Part shown: positions 54,674-64,000 of the stretch, piece after piece
Position numbering within the stretch: the first letter of the stretch is position 1
Layout of the letters: the number at the start of each line of letters is the position of its first letter
From: Anthostomella pinea
Taxonomy: Eukaryota > Ascomycota > Sordariomycetes > Xylariales > Xylariaceae
DNA length: 64,000 nt
NCBI GenBank assembly: GCA_963556695.1
Contig: CAUWAG010000010.1
Coordinates: 5,394,001 to 5,458,000, forward strand
Reading direction: 5' to 3'
Made by a program: the position numbers and the translations under genes
Notes under the pieces: model-generated
Database searches by the model: none
What the model was told of the DNA's origin: nothing
What the model saw: only the letters and a program-made list of their open reading frames with translations

Positions 54674-55100
54674 TCACCGCGGCAGACCCTTATACGGCCT
54701 CGCACTCCCCTTGGCGGCGCCCTGGCCCTGGCCGGCGACCTGGCTGCCGGGCGGAGGCCCCTGGCGCATGAGCTCGGCCAACCCGAGGTCCTTCCAGGCC
54801 GGGTCGCGCCCGCGCTGCGTGGCCCTCTGGATGCCGAAGGCGGCGTGCTGGTCCGGCACCACGTCGTCCTCGTCCTCGGGGTTGATGGGCTGGTGGTGCG
54901 GCGGCACGTAGATCTCGTCGTCCGGCAGCTTCTCCTTGCAGAAGTCCTCGAATAAGTCCGCGTCGCGCGCCCGCTGCATGTGCGCGTACGTGTAGCAGCC
55001 GTCCTTGTTCTGTGTTGGGGGTTGGCTTGGGGTTAGCTGGCTGGCTGGTGGACTTGTGGTCGTTGGAGGTAGTGGAAGTAAGTGTTGGAGTGCGTACCAT
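54674..55100 (-). CDS. Small conserved-looking hypothetical protein
   Basis: Not recognised. Best model: exon 1 contributes only the ATG (55100-55098), followed by an 88-bp intron (donor GTACGC, CTAAC branch, acceptor ACACAG), then exon 2 55009-54674, giving 112 aa. The product starts MNKDGCYTYAHMQRARDADL, then FEDFCKEKLPDDEIYVPPHH, an acidic patch (PEDEDD), a helix (DPAWKDLGLAELMRQ) and a Gly/Gln/Ala tail. Reading upstream through the intron adds Pro/Thr/Ser-rich junk. Strong codon bias supports real coding. No signal peptide or membrane segment. Additional upstream exons are possible. Confidence 0.6.
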
Positions 55101-56301
55101 AGTTGCAGATTCACACACGTTGTCAGCTCGAGAAGTGGTGTTGTCTTTGGTTGCGAGAGCTCTCCTGCTGTAATCGGTGCGATATGAGGCTGTATCTGAT
55201 CAGCTTGCGTCTGCCGCCGCGGAAGTGGGTTGTGGATCCCGGGTCCCTCTGCGATGGTGGGGCTGCTGTGGCGTCCAAGTACCTGTACTTCAAGAGACTT
55301 CCTAGCCCCTGACTTCCATCCATCTCCATCTCTAAAGCTACCCCTGGCACGATGTGAAAAGCCAAGAGGATGAAGTCCAGAAGCGATGAGTGTAATTAAT
55401 CGAAGTGCTTGCTTTAGTGATCGAAGCTACCGGCAATGACTTGTCTGTAGGCAATCAAACCTTGACAAGCAGAACATCCGTTCATTGCTCATACCCAACT
55501 CACCACGACGAAATATCCAGTTAGGCATACAAAGCCATTGCCTCCTCAAACGTAATCAGGAAGTCCTATTCACATTGTTCAAGTCATACAACCAGTCCAC
55601 AGAGTGTCAAAGTACGTCGACAAATTATACTGCGAAGGCAGTGGCAGCAGGATGGACAGACTGACTACATGTAGCGATGATGACTTGGAAACACAAGTAT
55701 CAGGTCACCCCTCGCAGCCAGGGACATCACAGTTTGCGGTAGGGAGTATCAGCAGCGATTGGTGACGAATAAGTGCTTGCGCGAAGTGTTAACCCATCTT
55801 ATTGTATCGACTGTTTGCCAGAGCTCATATACATGTAGACAGACTGTTGCAATCAGCCAACCAAAAGATGCAACACGATCCCGCCTTCTTGATTCCTCGC
55901 CCATCTTCAATGCACCCGCCTTGCGTCGCTTGATTTCGCAACGTCAGACTAAGCATTTCCCGGTAGGATCGTCCAGGCAAGGTGTAATGCTGATATGCCG
56001 TCATTCCGCTTGACGTCAAAGCGTGAGCCTAGGCTGCATCAAGATGATCATCTAGCTAAGATCGTGAAATAGGCGCGACGGAGGTTTTGGAGGAAACCTC
56101 TTGAAGGCTATCCTGGTTTACTTGCTGCGCTGAGGACTCGGTCCTCTTGGCTCTTGCTTTTTTTGTCAAGTTTGTAGATAAGGCAAGCAGTCAAGACGCT
56201 CGATCAGGTGCTGAAGAGGCTGGCACCAACGAACTGATGTTGTTTGACATGAGTCCCAAGGCTCGTTTTTCAATGAAGTGAAGGTGTATTTGTCGTTGTC
56301 A
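55101..56301. other. Intergenic region
   Basis: About 1.2 kb between the small unknown gene's start and the 3' end of the rhomboid gene. No gene, repeat or RNA recognised. Confidence 0.5.
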
Positions 56302-57321
56302 TCATCTATGCTTCTTATTGCCTTTCGCAGTCTTCTCCTTGGGAGCAGCGGGTCTCTGTAACGGCGGTGGAGCCGGTCTAGACGGGGGCAAGTTCGGTCG
56401 TTTGCCCGGGAAGTAGACATTCTTATAGTAACGGAAGACGTCAGGAACACCGCCAAGCTTCCGCAGACGGAGCATGTAGAAGAGCACCCCGAACGCCGCG
56501 CCTCCCAGGTGAGCAGCGTGCCCGACCTTGCTGTTTACCGAGTTCAGCCTGTACGTATCATAGGCGACGTACCCGAGCGAGAGAACCCAAAGCGGTATGG
56601 CGATTGGAATGAAGAAGATCTGGAAAGGGGCGAAGGGCACCGTCAGTGCCGCGGCGGCGCTCAAGCCCGTGACGACACCACTGGCGCCCAGCCCGGCGGC
56701 CTCAAATTGGCCCTTGCGGCGCCAGTTGTATAGCGAGGCGGCACTGCTGGCCACCGCCGACCCCAACCCGAGGATGATGGTGTTGAAGACGCCAACACGA
56801 GCGGCCAGGGCTCACGAGACGAAGGCGTTGAAGCTGATCATGTTGAAAATCATGTGGCCCAGGCCCTCGTGGCTGATGGCACTGGTCAGAACCGTGCGCC
56901 AACGGCCCTCGCGCACGTTCTTCAGACTGACTGTGTAGCCCTCTTGCATTTCGTTGATGCGTCTGTAGCGCTCAGACTCGGGAATGTATCGGGGCATGGT
57001 GACGGAGCCGGCGTCACCGGGTCTGGCTTTCTGACGCTGGTTGGCGTCGACTTTGGCCTGCTGCCACCAGAAGAAGACGAGGCCATTCACGGCCCAGAAC
57101 GGCCACACGATCATCTTGCGCGCGTCTTCAAGCGTGAGGTTTCTCAGAAAGGCCTTCGGTGGCTCACTGGAGTAGCATCGCTTAGGCGACGCCGGTGCGC
57201 ATGTGAGTCTAGGTACTCGTGTCCATGGCTGGGTGGCCGAAGAAGGCGAATGCGTTGCGCGCAATGCCCTCATGCTCGCCGAGATCATGACAGGCCCGCC
57301 GCGATTGCTCAGTGGCGACAT
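56302..57321 (-). pseudogene. Mitochondrial rhomboid-like intramembrane protease with in-frame TGA
   Basis: A continuous frame of 340 codons encodes a mitochondrial-type rhomboid except for TGA at 56814-56812. The N-terminus looks like a presequence (basic, Ser/Ala-rich, SPKRCYSS). Six hydrophobic helices can be traced: KMIVWPFWAVNGLVFFWW; HEGLGHMIFNMISFNAFVS, then TGA; VGVFNTIILGLGSAVASSAA; the catalytic-Ser helix AAGLGASGVVTGLSAAAA; FFIPIAIPLWVLSLGYVAY; and the His helix GHAAHLGGAAFGVLFYML. GASG and AHLGG carry the Ser/His dyad. The TGA sits between helices 2 and 3 with no indel. A 69-bp in-frame intron (GTGAGC...CCAG) could remove it, but would delete helix 3 and lacks a branch point. So it is a recent nonsense allele, sequence error, or readthrough. 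Met12 is an alternative start. Confidence 0.7.
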
Positions 57322-58251
57322 GGCGACTTGAGTGCGGCGGAACACAATGACTGATAGAGGAAGCCTTCCCAACGTTGAATAGAGATGGAGGCTGGTTCGT
57401 GTTGTCCCAAGGTTGCATCCTTTACGCGCCGACGCCACCTCACGTGACGCCAGTGCAACATCAGGCAAGCCCAAACTCGACAATGCCGGTCCCTTTGCTT
57501 TTTCAGATAGTCAAGAACAAGCAGCTAGGGAATTCAACTGGATTCAATCAGATGTACGTTGGGCTCGAGCGCTTCTGGCAAAGGTACCCGTTACACTCAG
57601 CCCTCGTAAGTCTCCGTACGTGCCATGTTAATAAGACTCTACGATCACGCGTATAAATTTCGAAATACTAGAATAAGTTTATAAGAATAAGCAGTTCTGG
57701 TTAGATACGCCATTTCCAGTGCTTGTTCTATAGTGCTTATTCTGATTTGAGAAATTTACCGTTGTTTGGTAGACGGGTGGTGTACGGAGAGTTATGAGGC
57801 TCAGTGTACCTAGATTATGAGACGCTCAATTACTGGCCTCAATCCTCTTCGAAATGCGTTGGCAGACATGAAAACGGAGTGAGCCCTCGCGGTGCTCGTA
57901 TCGATGCCAAAGAATGGGGGACTTGGATATTCATTGTTGGCTATCTCAAAAGGTCACTGGCTATCCCTTCAAGGTAAGATGGGATAAGGGGCTCAGCTGT
58001 GGATAACACTATGTGAGCGACGGGACTAGCATGCTCAATGGTATATTCGAGTATACTAAGCTACCGTCGAACATGTTATGCATCCCACTTATACACGTGC
58101 TGTGTCGGCCGCATGCTCTCTGAGGGGTACAATACGTACCAATCTGACACTCGCCATAGTGCCAAAGCTGCGGTTCCCCTGATACCCATCGCCGTCTCCT
58201 TCGTGACGGTCCAAATGCCCCTGATATCCTATTCTAGTCCGCCTTTGTATA
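57322..58251. other. Intergenic region containing MITE copy 2
   Basis: Lies between the rhomboid start and the 3' end of the RING gene. The MITE takes up 57592-57808, about 270 bp upstream of the rhomboid start. The rest shows only short frames. Confidence 0.55.
57592..57808 (+). mobile_element. 217-bp MITE, copy 2
   Basis: Left end TACACTCAGCCCTCGTAAGT; right end, reverse-complemented, TACACTGAGCCTCATAACTC. Both run into CCGTAC. Flanked by TA at both ends; exactly the same length as copies 1 and 3. Shares internal AGAATAAG / CTTATTCT arms. Non-coding. Confidence 0.85.
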
Positions 58252-59247
58252 CTAAACGTAATGCAACCGCAGCCGACACATCGGGCAGTCGGGTCTCATC
58301 TCGAGCGACTTCTTCACGCAGCTACCGTGGAAGGCGTGGTTGCATGGCAGGGTGATGACGCTGCTGTCTCTCTCATCCAGGCATATCGGACACGTCCAGT
58401 CGTTCGGACCCGTCCCGTCTTCGATGTTTGCTATGCCACCCCGTGTGGGATACCCGAACACTATGGTCATCTGCTCCTGGATTTCCGAAGCGTTTTTGAA
58501 GACAGCATACTGCTCCTGGGTCGGGAAGCCATCCCCGTCTGGTGTGTACAGCCGGAATGCTCGGTGATCGGTCGACGATGCGGCGGCGATAATCTCTTCG
58601 GCTACCCAGGGGACTTCCTCGGCGTTGGACGCCAGTGCGTCAGATCTAGGCACCGGCGATGCCGGACCGGGCTGGGCGTATCCGTCTTGCTGCACGGCAT
58701 GTTCGTCATTTAGTGCAATATCCAACACCGTATTGACTGAAAGTTCTACCTCTTCTGCCACCGTCTGGGCGCATTCCTCCAAGATGCTGTGAAGGCGGTA
58801 GGGGAGGACCAGGAAGATTGCATTGAGGAGTATGGGAATGAAGCGATCCACGTTCATAGCCGTCGCGTAGAACGAGTCGTACGTTGCTGAGAACCGGCTG
58901 ACGATGTCGAAGAATAAGCCGGGGAAAGGTGTTGTCTCCTCCCAGACGTCAAAGTCGAAAGTCCTGTAGAGGAATCCCAATCGCGTATTTGTGATCCTGT
59001 CCTGCTGTAAGACTCGGACGAGTCGAACAGCAGATGGGACATCTGTCACTGATAGCTGCATACCGATGGCTACATTATCACCGTTCCTCACACGGCGGAG
59101 ATCGGTACGAAGATGCCAAACCATAATGGCCAGCGTCCGTACTGTCTGAACTGCCCAGTGAATACATGCCGTTCCAATAATCAACCATCGGGTGATTTGA
59201 TTGGGCAGCACGGACCCGAGAAAGGAGAGAATCCTCGTCTTTCGCAT
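58252..59247 (-). CDS. RING-H2 zinc-finger membrane protein, putative E3 ligase
   Basis: 331 aa, single exon. The N-terminus holds a hydrophobic segment (WLIIGTACIHWAVQTVRTLA) likely to anchor it, with a possible second around 150-165 (FIPILLNAIFLVLP). The C-terminus is a complete RING-H2: CPICLDERD...CNHAFHGSC...CPMC, giving the C3H2C3 ligand set that recruits an E2 enzyme. The region between has no recognised domain. The protein looks lineage-specific; the gene sits between two MITE copies. Start ATG at 59247 is the first Met of the frame. E3 activity is inferred from the RING only. Confidence 0.7.
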   Translation of the reverse strand: MRKTRILSFLGSVLPNQITRWLIIGTACIHWAVQTVRTLAIMVWHLRTDLRRVRNGDNVAIGMQLSVTDVPSAVRLVRVLQQDRITNTRLGFLYRTFDFDVWEETTPFPGLFFDIVSRFSATYDSFYATAMNVDRFIPILLNAIFLVLPYRLHSILEECAQTVAEEVELSVNTVLDIALNDEHAVQQDGYAQPGPASPVPRSDALASNAEEVPWVAEEIIAAASSTDHRAFRLYTPDGDGFPTQEQYAVFKNASEIQEQMTIVFGYPTRGGIANIEDGTGPNDWTCPICLDERDSSVITLPCNHAFHGSCVKKSLEMRPDCPMCRLRLHYV

Positions 59248-60608
59248 CTCTGCGCGATGAGTCTAAGAGAATAATGTATGGGGCATATGGGTAACACCAG
59301 TCCGCTGACGGGGTCGGTAGAGCACTGTAGCTGAATGATTATATTGTATTTCGTCTGGGCTAGTCGATGAAGTATACAGCTGCATGGAATCACTGGGACA
59401 TGTAGCAAGCAGGTCTGCCAGCACTGAGGTGAAGGCATGTCGTCTGCATCTAGTCCACCGCTGCTATGTGAAGAAGGCTCTGCCCGTGCATTGACGTTCG
59501 CTTCATCAGTAAGTGACGACCATTGGGAGGGTCCTTCCGAAGCATGATACTTCGCCAACTTATGTCTTAGGTAGGTACTTAGGTAAGTAGGTATAGGAAG
59601 GCACAATCGAAGAGCACCTTGGAGTCTCAAAACTGAGCTGAGCCCATCATATATGAGATTCTCTCTTGTCTAAACCCCAAGATCCATAAGCTGGCAAGTC
59701 TTCCCCAATTAAAATGTCCACGGTCTAGAACAGTACAATCATCCCCCATAAGTCTCTATCCGACATCCCTCTATCAAGTCCAATATGCCAGTGTTACGTT
59801 CATATTAATTGAACAAGCACCCTGGAATAAGCAGCATCAGTCCAAAAAGCTGTCTTTGATGCTTATACTAGAGTGCTTATCCCATTATAACAAATATATC
59901 CCTCGCTCGCTGAACGGTGGGTGTACGGGGACTTTTGGAGGTTCAGTGTACCTACTTCTGGATACAGGCATTGTCTCGCAGCTGCATTGTTTAGCATAGC
60001 GGGTGGTGACACCAAGAAATGTGGCCTTCCAGAACTGCCGATGTTTGGCTACGGGACACGAGCTGCGTGGCACTCAGCACAGTTTCCGTCACCAGTTTGG
60101 CGAGGTGTGCTGCTGCTGTGCGACTTTGTGATCTCAGCTCGGCCATTAGGGGTAATTATTGAAGCATGGGGCCTGGGTTGTTTGTGCCAACCCGTCAGAA
60201 ACACGGAATATCGTGAAAGACAAGGACCGATACTGTGGCTGGCAGACTCTGACTTGGTCAAGTGCAAGGGATGTTCCTGTTCTCGTTGACCTATAGCTAG
60301 GAGTATTGTGTTTTGAATGGCCAAGTTTTCGTAACTCCTCCATCACATATGTCAGGCTTGCAGATGTAATCACAATTCAGGGGCCAACGTGGGGGCATAT
60401 CAGTATGAGTCAAGTATTCGTCTACTAAAGACCAATTATCTAGCTCTGATGCGATCCTCGCAATATCAGTGACCTTTGAAGGCTAACTGTAGTACCTGAT
60501 CATTGCCTACCAAAATCCCCTGTAGAAACCCTGCTGTCTGTCCTGACCAAATCTGTCCTGCCCCTGGTCTCGTGTAGCAAACTCCCCGAGCCGAGAGGTC
60601 CAGTCCCA
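59248..60608. other. Intergenic region containing MITE copy 3
   Basis: RING-gene upstream region and 3' flank of the first secreted-protein gene. The MITE occupies 59734-59950. No other gene supported. Confidence 0.55.
59734..59950 (-). mobile_element. 217-bp MITE, copy 3
   Basis: The right end, reverse-complemented, reads TACACTGAACCTCCAAAAGT and continues CCCCGTACACC. The left end is more diverged (TACAATCATCCCCCATAAGT then CTCTATCC). Internal arms are GGAATAAGCAGCATCAG and TGATGCTTATAC. Same length as the other two copies and flanked by TA. The orphan end at 18982 matches this subfamily best. Confidence 0.8.
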
Positions 60609-61181
60609 TCAGGTCAGGTAGACTCCGACGCCCCAATTCTTTCCGTCGATCCACCATCCGCGTTGGCCGTTCGCGATGCAGTCGAGGACGGGAGAGGCCA
60701 TGAACTGGGCGGCCGTGGCGGGCGGGATGGTGCTCTGTCCGAGTTTCTGGGGGCAGACGGAGCCGGTGCAGGTACCCGACGTCTTGAACACACAGCCCTC
60801 GACCAGCTTGACGGTGATGTCCCCAGTCTGCGCCTTGAACTGCTCGACCACGGCCTTGCAGTCCTCGACGGTGGGTGGAGGGCCCTGCCACATTGAAGGT
60901 TAGGTCACGTCGCAATGTTAATCTGGTCAGGGAAGGGGCAGGCGCATGCTTACAAAACCCTTTGGGTAGTCGGTGCACTTTGAGATAGGACCGTCGGAAA
61001 GCTTGATGGCTCGCTTGCGATTCTTGACTGTCGCGCCGGTAGAGATCTCGGTCAGTTCACCCAGCCAGTTGTGTTCAAAGATGGCCGTCGGAGCCTGGTC
61101 ACCCTCGGTGGCGGCAGCGAGGCCCATGCCGGCGAGGCAGCCGAGAACGACGGCGAGGGAAGTGAAAGACGTGACATGCAT
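60609..61181 (-). CDS. Small secreted cysteine-rich protein A
   Basis: Candidate effector-like secreted protein, 167 aa, from exons 61181-60954 and 60884-60609. The phase-0 intron (69 bp) has GTAAGC and CTAAC. Signal peptide MHVTSFTSLAVVLGCLAGMG, then ~AAATEG. A presumed propeptide ends at a multibasic site (KNRKRA), as for Kex2. The mature region has six cysteines: KCTDYP; VEDCKA; EGCVF; GTCTGSVCP; SPVLDCIANGQRGW. It ends in WWIDGKNWGVGVYLT. No enzyme motif. It aligns with the secreted protein at 62472-63012 in cysteine order and in the SPxL.C...GQ.G motif, so the two are paralogues. Function unknown; killer-like, effector or cell-surface roles are all guesses. Confidence 0.75.
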
Positions 61182-62471
61182 CTTTGCAGGCGTTGTCTTG
61201 TCGGCGCGTGGATTTGGGATCAGGATTGTTGCAGGTGTTGTGGCTGTAGATTGAGTGTTGAAAAGTGTTGCAGGTCGGCGATGATGTTTGCTTGAGGGTC
61301 TGGTGTGACGGCGCCGGTGTGACCAGTGCAACTACGAAGGTGTGTTGTTGATGCCTCAGGTGAAAGGGTGGGTACGGGAGTACTTGCTTGGGCCAGGTGG
61401 ACTTGTAATCCAAATACGGGATTCACATAGGAGAGATGAATGACAGGTGCAGGTGCAGGTGTACAGTGTCAGTGTGATGAGGAAGGCCCGATGTACTGGT
61501 GCAAGTGATAGCAAACAATTGCCCACTCACGAGCCATGTAACCAAAACTCACACTTGGGTGAATATAGGATACCCTCGCCCAGACTTCTGTTGGTCGATC
61601 AAGTAGGTAATAGCAACCTCAAGTGCAAAAAAGGTGACCCGAGGAGGACATGGAATGTGCACTCATATATATATACGTGCTTGGGCCATCGCATCTAACA
61701 GATCACCATCAGGGGCTTCCGTGCCGGTGCGATTGAATTGTACAACGTAATATAAGAGTGCATGTTTTGTTGCATGCAATGCTCAAGATCGTGACACCGA
61801 AATGTTGCATTTCAACATGCACTCCTTTTCAGTACAGACAGCACCTGGCCTTGTCCTCTGGTGCCCACATATTGTGTGAAATACCACATGCTTCCGAGCC
61901 CACCAACGTCCACCGCGGTTTTGGCCGTGCCAAAAGGGTGCTTCTCCTATCTCAAGTATCCCACCTGGCATGTTGGACGCTACAAGCGAAGACAGTGGAG
62001 GTAAAGGGGTATCAAAGAGGCAATGATGGGAACAGCATTGGGATGAGTTGTTGACGGGGAGAAGATGCTGTCAATCTCTCCATTCTCTGTGAGGTGTTGG
62101 GCGGCTGCAAAAGGACTCACCTAGGGAATGTCAAGGAAGGGAGTATGGCCGAGAAGCTTGATACACTCGAGGTTTGTGTCACAGGAGGTTGGAGGGAATG
62201 GTATAATCCTTGAGAGTATTTGCAAAGTCCCCGAGTTCTTCACAATGGGTCATCTACTAGCTAGAATGGTGCGACCTGGGTGTGACATTCTCCTTGTAGG
62301 TACTGGATTTCCGTTGAATGATCAGTGACAGGTGCGTACTGATACTTCTAAGTCCCCCCACCTTATGCTACAGTTGTGACCAAGATGCACAGTCGTCATG
62401 CATACAGAACTGCTAGGCATTTCCTCCCATCCATCCGGTCCACCACTGATGCTCAAGGGGCGCCTCTCTCT
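61182..62471. other. Intergenic between the two secreted-protein genes
   Basis: About 1.3 kb. The first part is the promoter/leader of protein A. The remainder has short frames only and no recognisable element. Confidence 0.5.
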
Positions 62472-63012
62472 CTACACGGCTTGCTCAATGTGGAGTCGGT
62501 AGGTGCCTGCATTGCTGTTGACGTTGGGATGGTCGGCCATGATTCCGGCCTGTCCCGCCCTGACGCAGTTCAGTAGGGGAGATGTTAAGAAGGAGGCCAC
62601 CCATTCTGAAGTTCTGTTCACAGGTCTCTGGACGTAAGGCACAGCGCAGAAGCGGACGGCGCAGGTTCCCTCACGCCAGTTCAGGCAGACATCCGAGTAC
62701 AGTGCGAAGGTCTCGGGGCCATTCTGGATGTCCGCAATGGCCGCCTCGCAGTCAGAGACCGATGCTGTGATGCTCTGAGATGATGGTTAGCCTGGCTGTC
62801 GCAAGGGCAAGAAGTCGCCACCAGTATCCACTTACACCAAAGCAGGTGAAGACATCCCGCTTCTCAATATCGCGCGTGCACAGTGTAGCGCCAGCGTCAT
62901 GGACGAGCTCCAGCTGGTCCGCCTGCTGCTCAACCGACGAGAAGGCCACAGAGAGGACGAGGCCTGGGACGCTGGCGTAGGCCACGGTGGTAAGGATGGT
63001 TGTGAACTTCAT
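62472..63012 (-). CDS. Small secreted cysteine-rich protein B (paralogue of A)
   Basis: 159 aa, from exons 63012-62836 and 62774-62472. The intron (61 bp, GTAAGT donor) is phase 0. Signal peptide MKFTTILTTVAYASVPGLVL followed by SVAFSS. A short propeptide ends DIEKR (Kex2-type), directly before DVFTCFG. Mature cysteines: TCFG; SDCEAA; DVCLNW; GTCAVRFC; SPLLNCVRAGQAG. The order and the close GTCxxxxC pair mirror protein A, as does an intron between Cys1 and Cys2. The C-terminal half falls in a frame that ORF calling splits off, so the gene is easily missed. A minisatellite sits just upstream of the ATG. Function unknown. Confidence 0.75.
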
Positions 63013-63040
63013 GGTCGTTCTGACGGAGATGGAGTTGAAT

Positions 63041-63159
63041 GGCTGTGGTGATTTGGCTGTGGTGATTTGGCTGTGGTGATTTGGCTGTGGTGATTTGGCT
63101 GTGGTGATTTGGCTGTGGTGATTTGGCTGTGGTGATTTGGCTGTGGTGATTTGGCTGTG
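63041..63159 (-). repeat. 14-bp minisatellite in the leader of protein B
   Basis: About 8.5 perfect tandem copies of GGCTGTGGTGATTT (plus-strand reading), starting 28 bp upstream of the ATG of protein B. It falls in the presumed 5' UTR or core promoter. Because 14 is not a multiple of 3, it is not coding. Confidence 0.92.
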
Positions 63160-64000
63160 AGTCAGGTTGTGCTGGTCAAATGAAAGGTGGTATCCAGGAG
63201 CCGTGTGAGTAGGTGACGCGGCACTCAGGTGTTGGAGCAGAGGCGGCAGGTTCGATAGATATATGTATTGTGGAAAGGAGCCGTTTGTTCTTGCACAAAT
63301 CATTGATGCTTTCAAGGCATCTATCTACATGTAATGTACCGTACTTGTGGTTTGGATGCCTCAGCCTGATCAAACAGTGCAATCAAGCAGGGTACCTACC
63401 GCTTCAATCAGCCGAAGAAGATGTAGTTTCCTCGGCTACCACTGCAGCATCCCACGATGACAAGAATGAGGATACACTCATATAATTTTCTCTCGCCAGA
63501 GTCAGGCGAGAGGAGCGCATTGCCGGTTTGGATGCTCTAAATCCCAGCACCTGCTTACCTGGGTCCCTTACCTCAATGCCAGGAATGCTTCCACTTGCCG
63601 AGTCCTCTGTGTCCCCATCTGTAGGTGTCCAAGGTCGGTCAAACAGAGATCTGGCAGAGATACGGCTGCTTGCAGCAAGAGAACAGGCAGATATCCGAGT
63701 CCAACAAAGATTCTGCAACTCGGCTGTCGGCCAGAACACCAGGGACGATCGACTGTTCCGTGCTTAGTTGATGTATAGGATGTAGCTATCAGAGCTCATG
63801 CCTTCATGTTGGTCCTGGGCTTCTGCACCTCTGAGAACGCAAGGTCCATGTGCTGTTTGCACTAGAAAATCCCAGTCAATGCCTGCCCGTATTCCAGATA
63901 TATGAACTCGATCAGTCGTAACATGCGTTGCAACGGAGTATCTGCGGCTTGCACCAACATCGGAGACAGTTGCGTTGCCAGACGTCGGGTAGTCCTTTCC
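63160..64000. other. Right-edge sequence, no gene called
   Basis: Frames up to about 111 codons occur on the minus strand (63404-63739) and shorter ones on the plus strand, without recognisable domain or splice joins. Could be part of a gene running off the window. Confidence 0.4.

Overview
The window comes from a nuclear chromosome of a filamentous ascomycete. Many protein-coding genes on both strands carry short introns (about 50-170 bp) with GT..AG ends and CTAAC/CTGAC branch points. Proteins such as Urm1, Tom7, Flx1, Vps68, Alb1 and Knr4/Smi1 read like Sordariomycete orthologues. I would place it in Pezizomycotina, most likely Sordariomycetes; the order cannot be fixed from the sequence alone.

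Layout. 1-5.1 kb: 3' part of the cap-binding subunit CBP80 (+), a secreted or anchored hypothetical protein (-), a degenerate tRNA-like sequence, and a mitochondrial FAD carrier (-) that diverges from URM1 (+, to 6.1 kb). 6.1-16 kb is gene-poor apart from a four-finger C2H2 factor (8.1-9.8 kb). 16-18 kb: the splicing factor Hsh49/SF3b4 (-) diverges from a tiny five-exon TOM7 (+). 18-21 kb is AT-rich with decayed transposon pieces. 21-33 kb: a low-complexity unknown protein, VPS68, KNR4/SMI1, a roughly 4-kb gene-empty stretch, and the exocyst subunit SEC8. 34-42.9 kb is more accessory: a secreted histidine acid phosphatase, an acyl-protein-thioesterase-like protein lacking its whole triad, a MITE, and a divergent pair made of a broken membrane-protein gene and a trypsin-fold protein with a Cys nucleophile, then an SDR. 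43.8-54.3 kb is a housekeeping block: UBP1-type ubiquitin protease, ALB1, MFAP1, POL12, a Pdr16-like Sec14 protein and TRAPP subunit TRS31. 54.7-64 kb: a small unknown protein whose first exon appears to supply only the ATG, a mitochondrial rhomboid interrupted by an in-frame TGA, two more MITEs, a RING-H2 membrane protein, and two related cysteine-rich secreted proteins.

What stands out. (1) Three MITE copies, each exactly 217 bp, plus decayed relatives. (2) A paralogous pair of small secreted proteins with a signal peptide, a Kex2-type site, six matching cysteines and a phase-0 intron at an equivalent place. (3) A chymotrypsin-like protein with His/Asp/Cys in GDCG context, divergent from a broken membrane-protein gene. 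(4) A rhomboid whose reading frame continues cleanly past a TGA. (5) A hydrolase-fold pseudoenzyme. Housekeeping genes share short divergent promoters (FLX1/URM1, HSH49/TOM7, UBP1/ALB1, POL12/PDR16). Function calls rest on recognised family motifs; exon joins were made by hand from splice consensus and reading-frame continuity.
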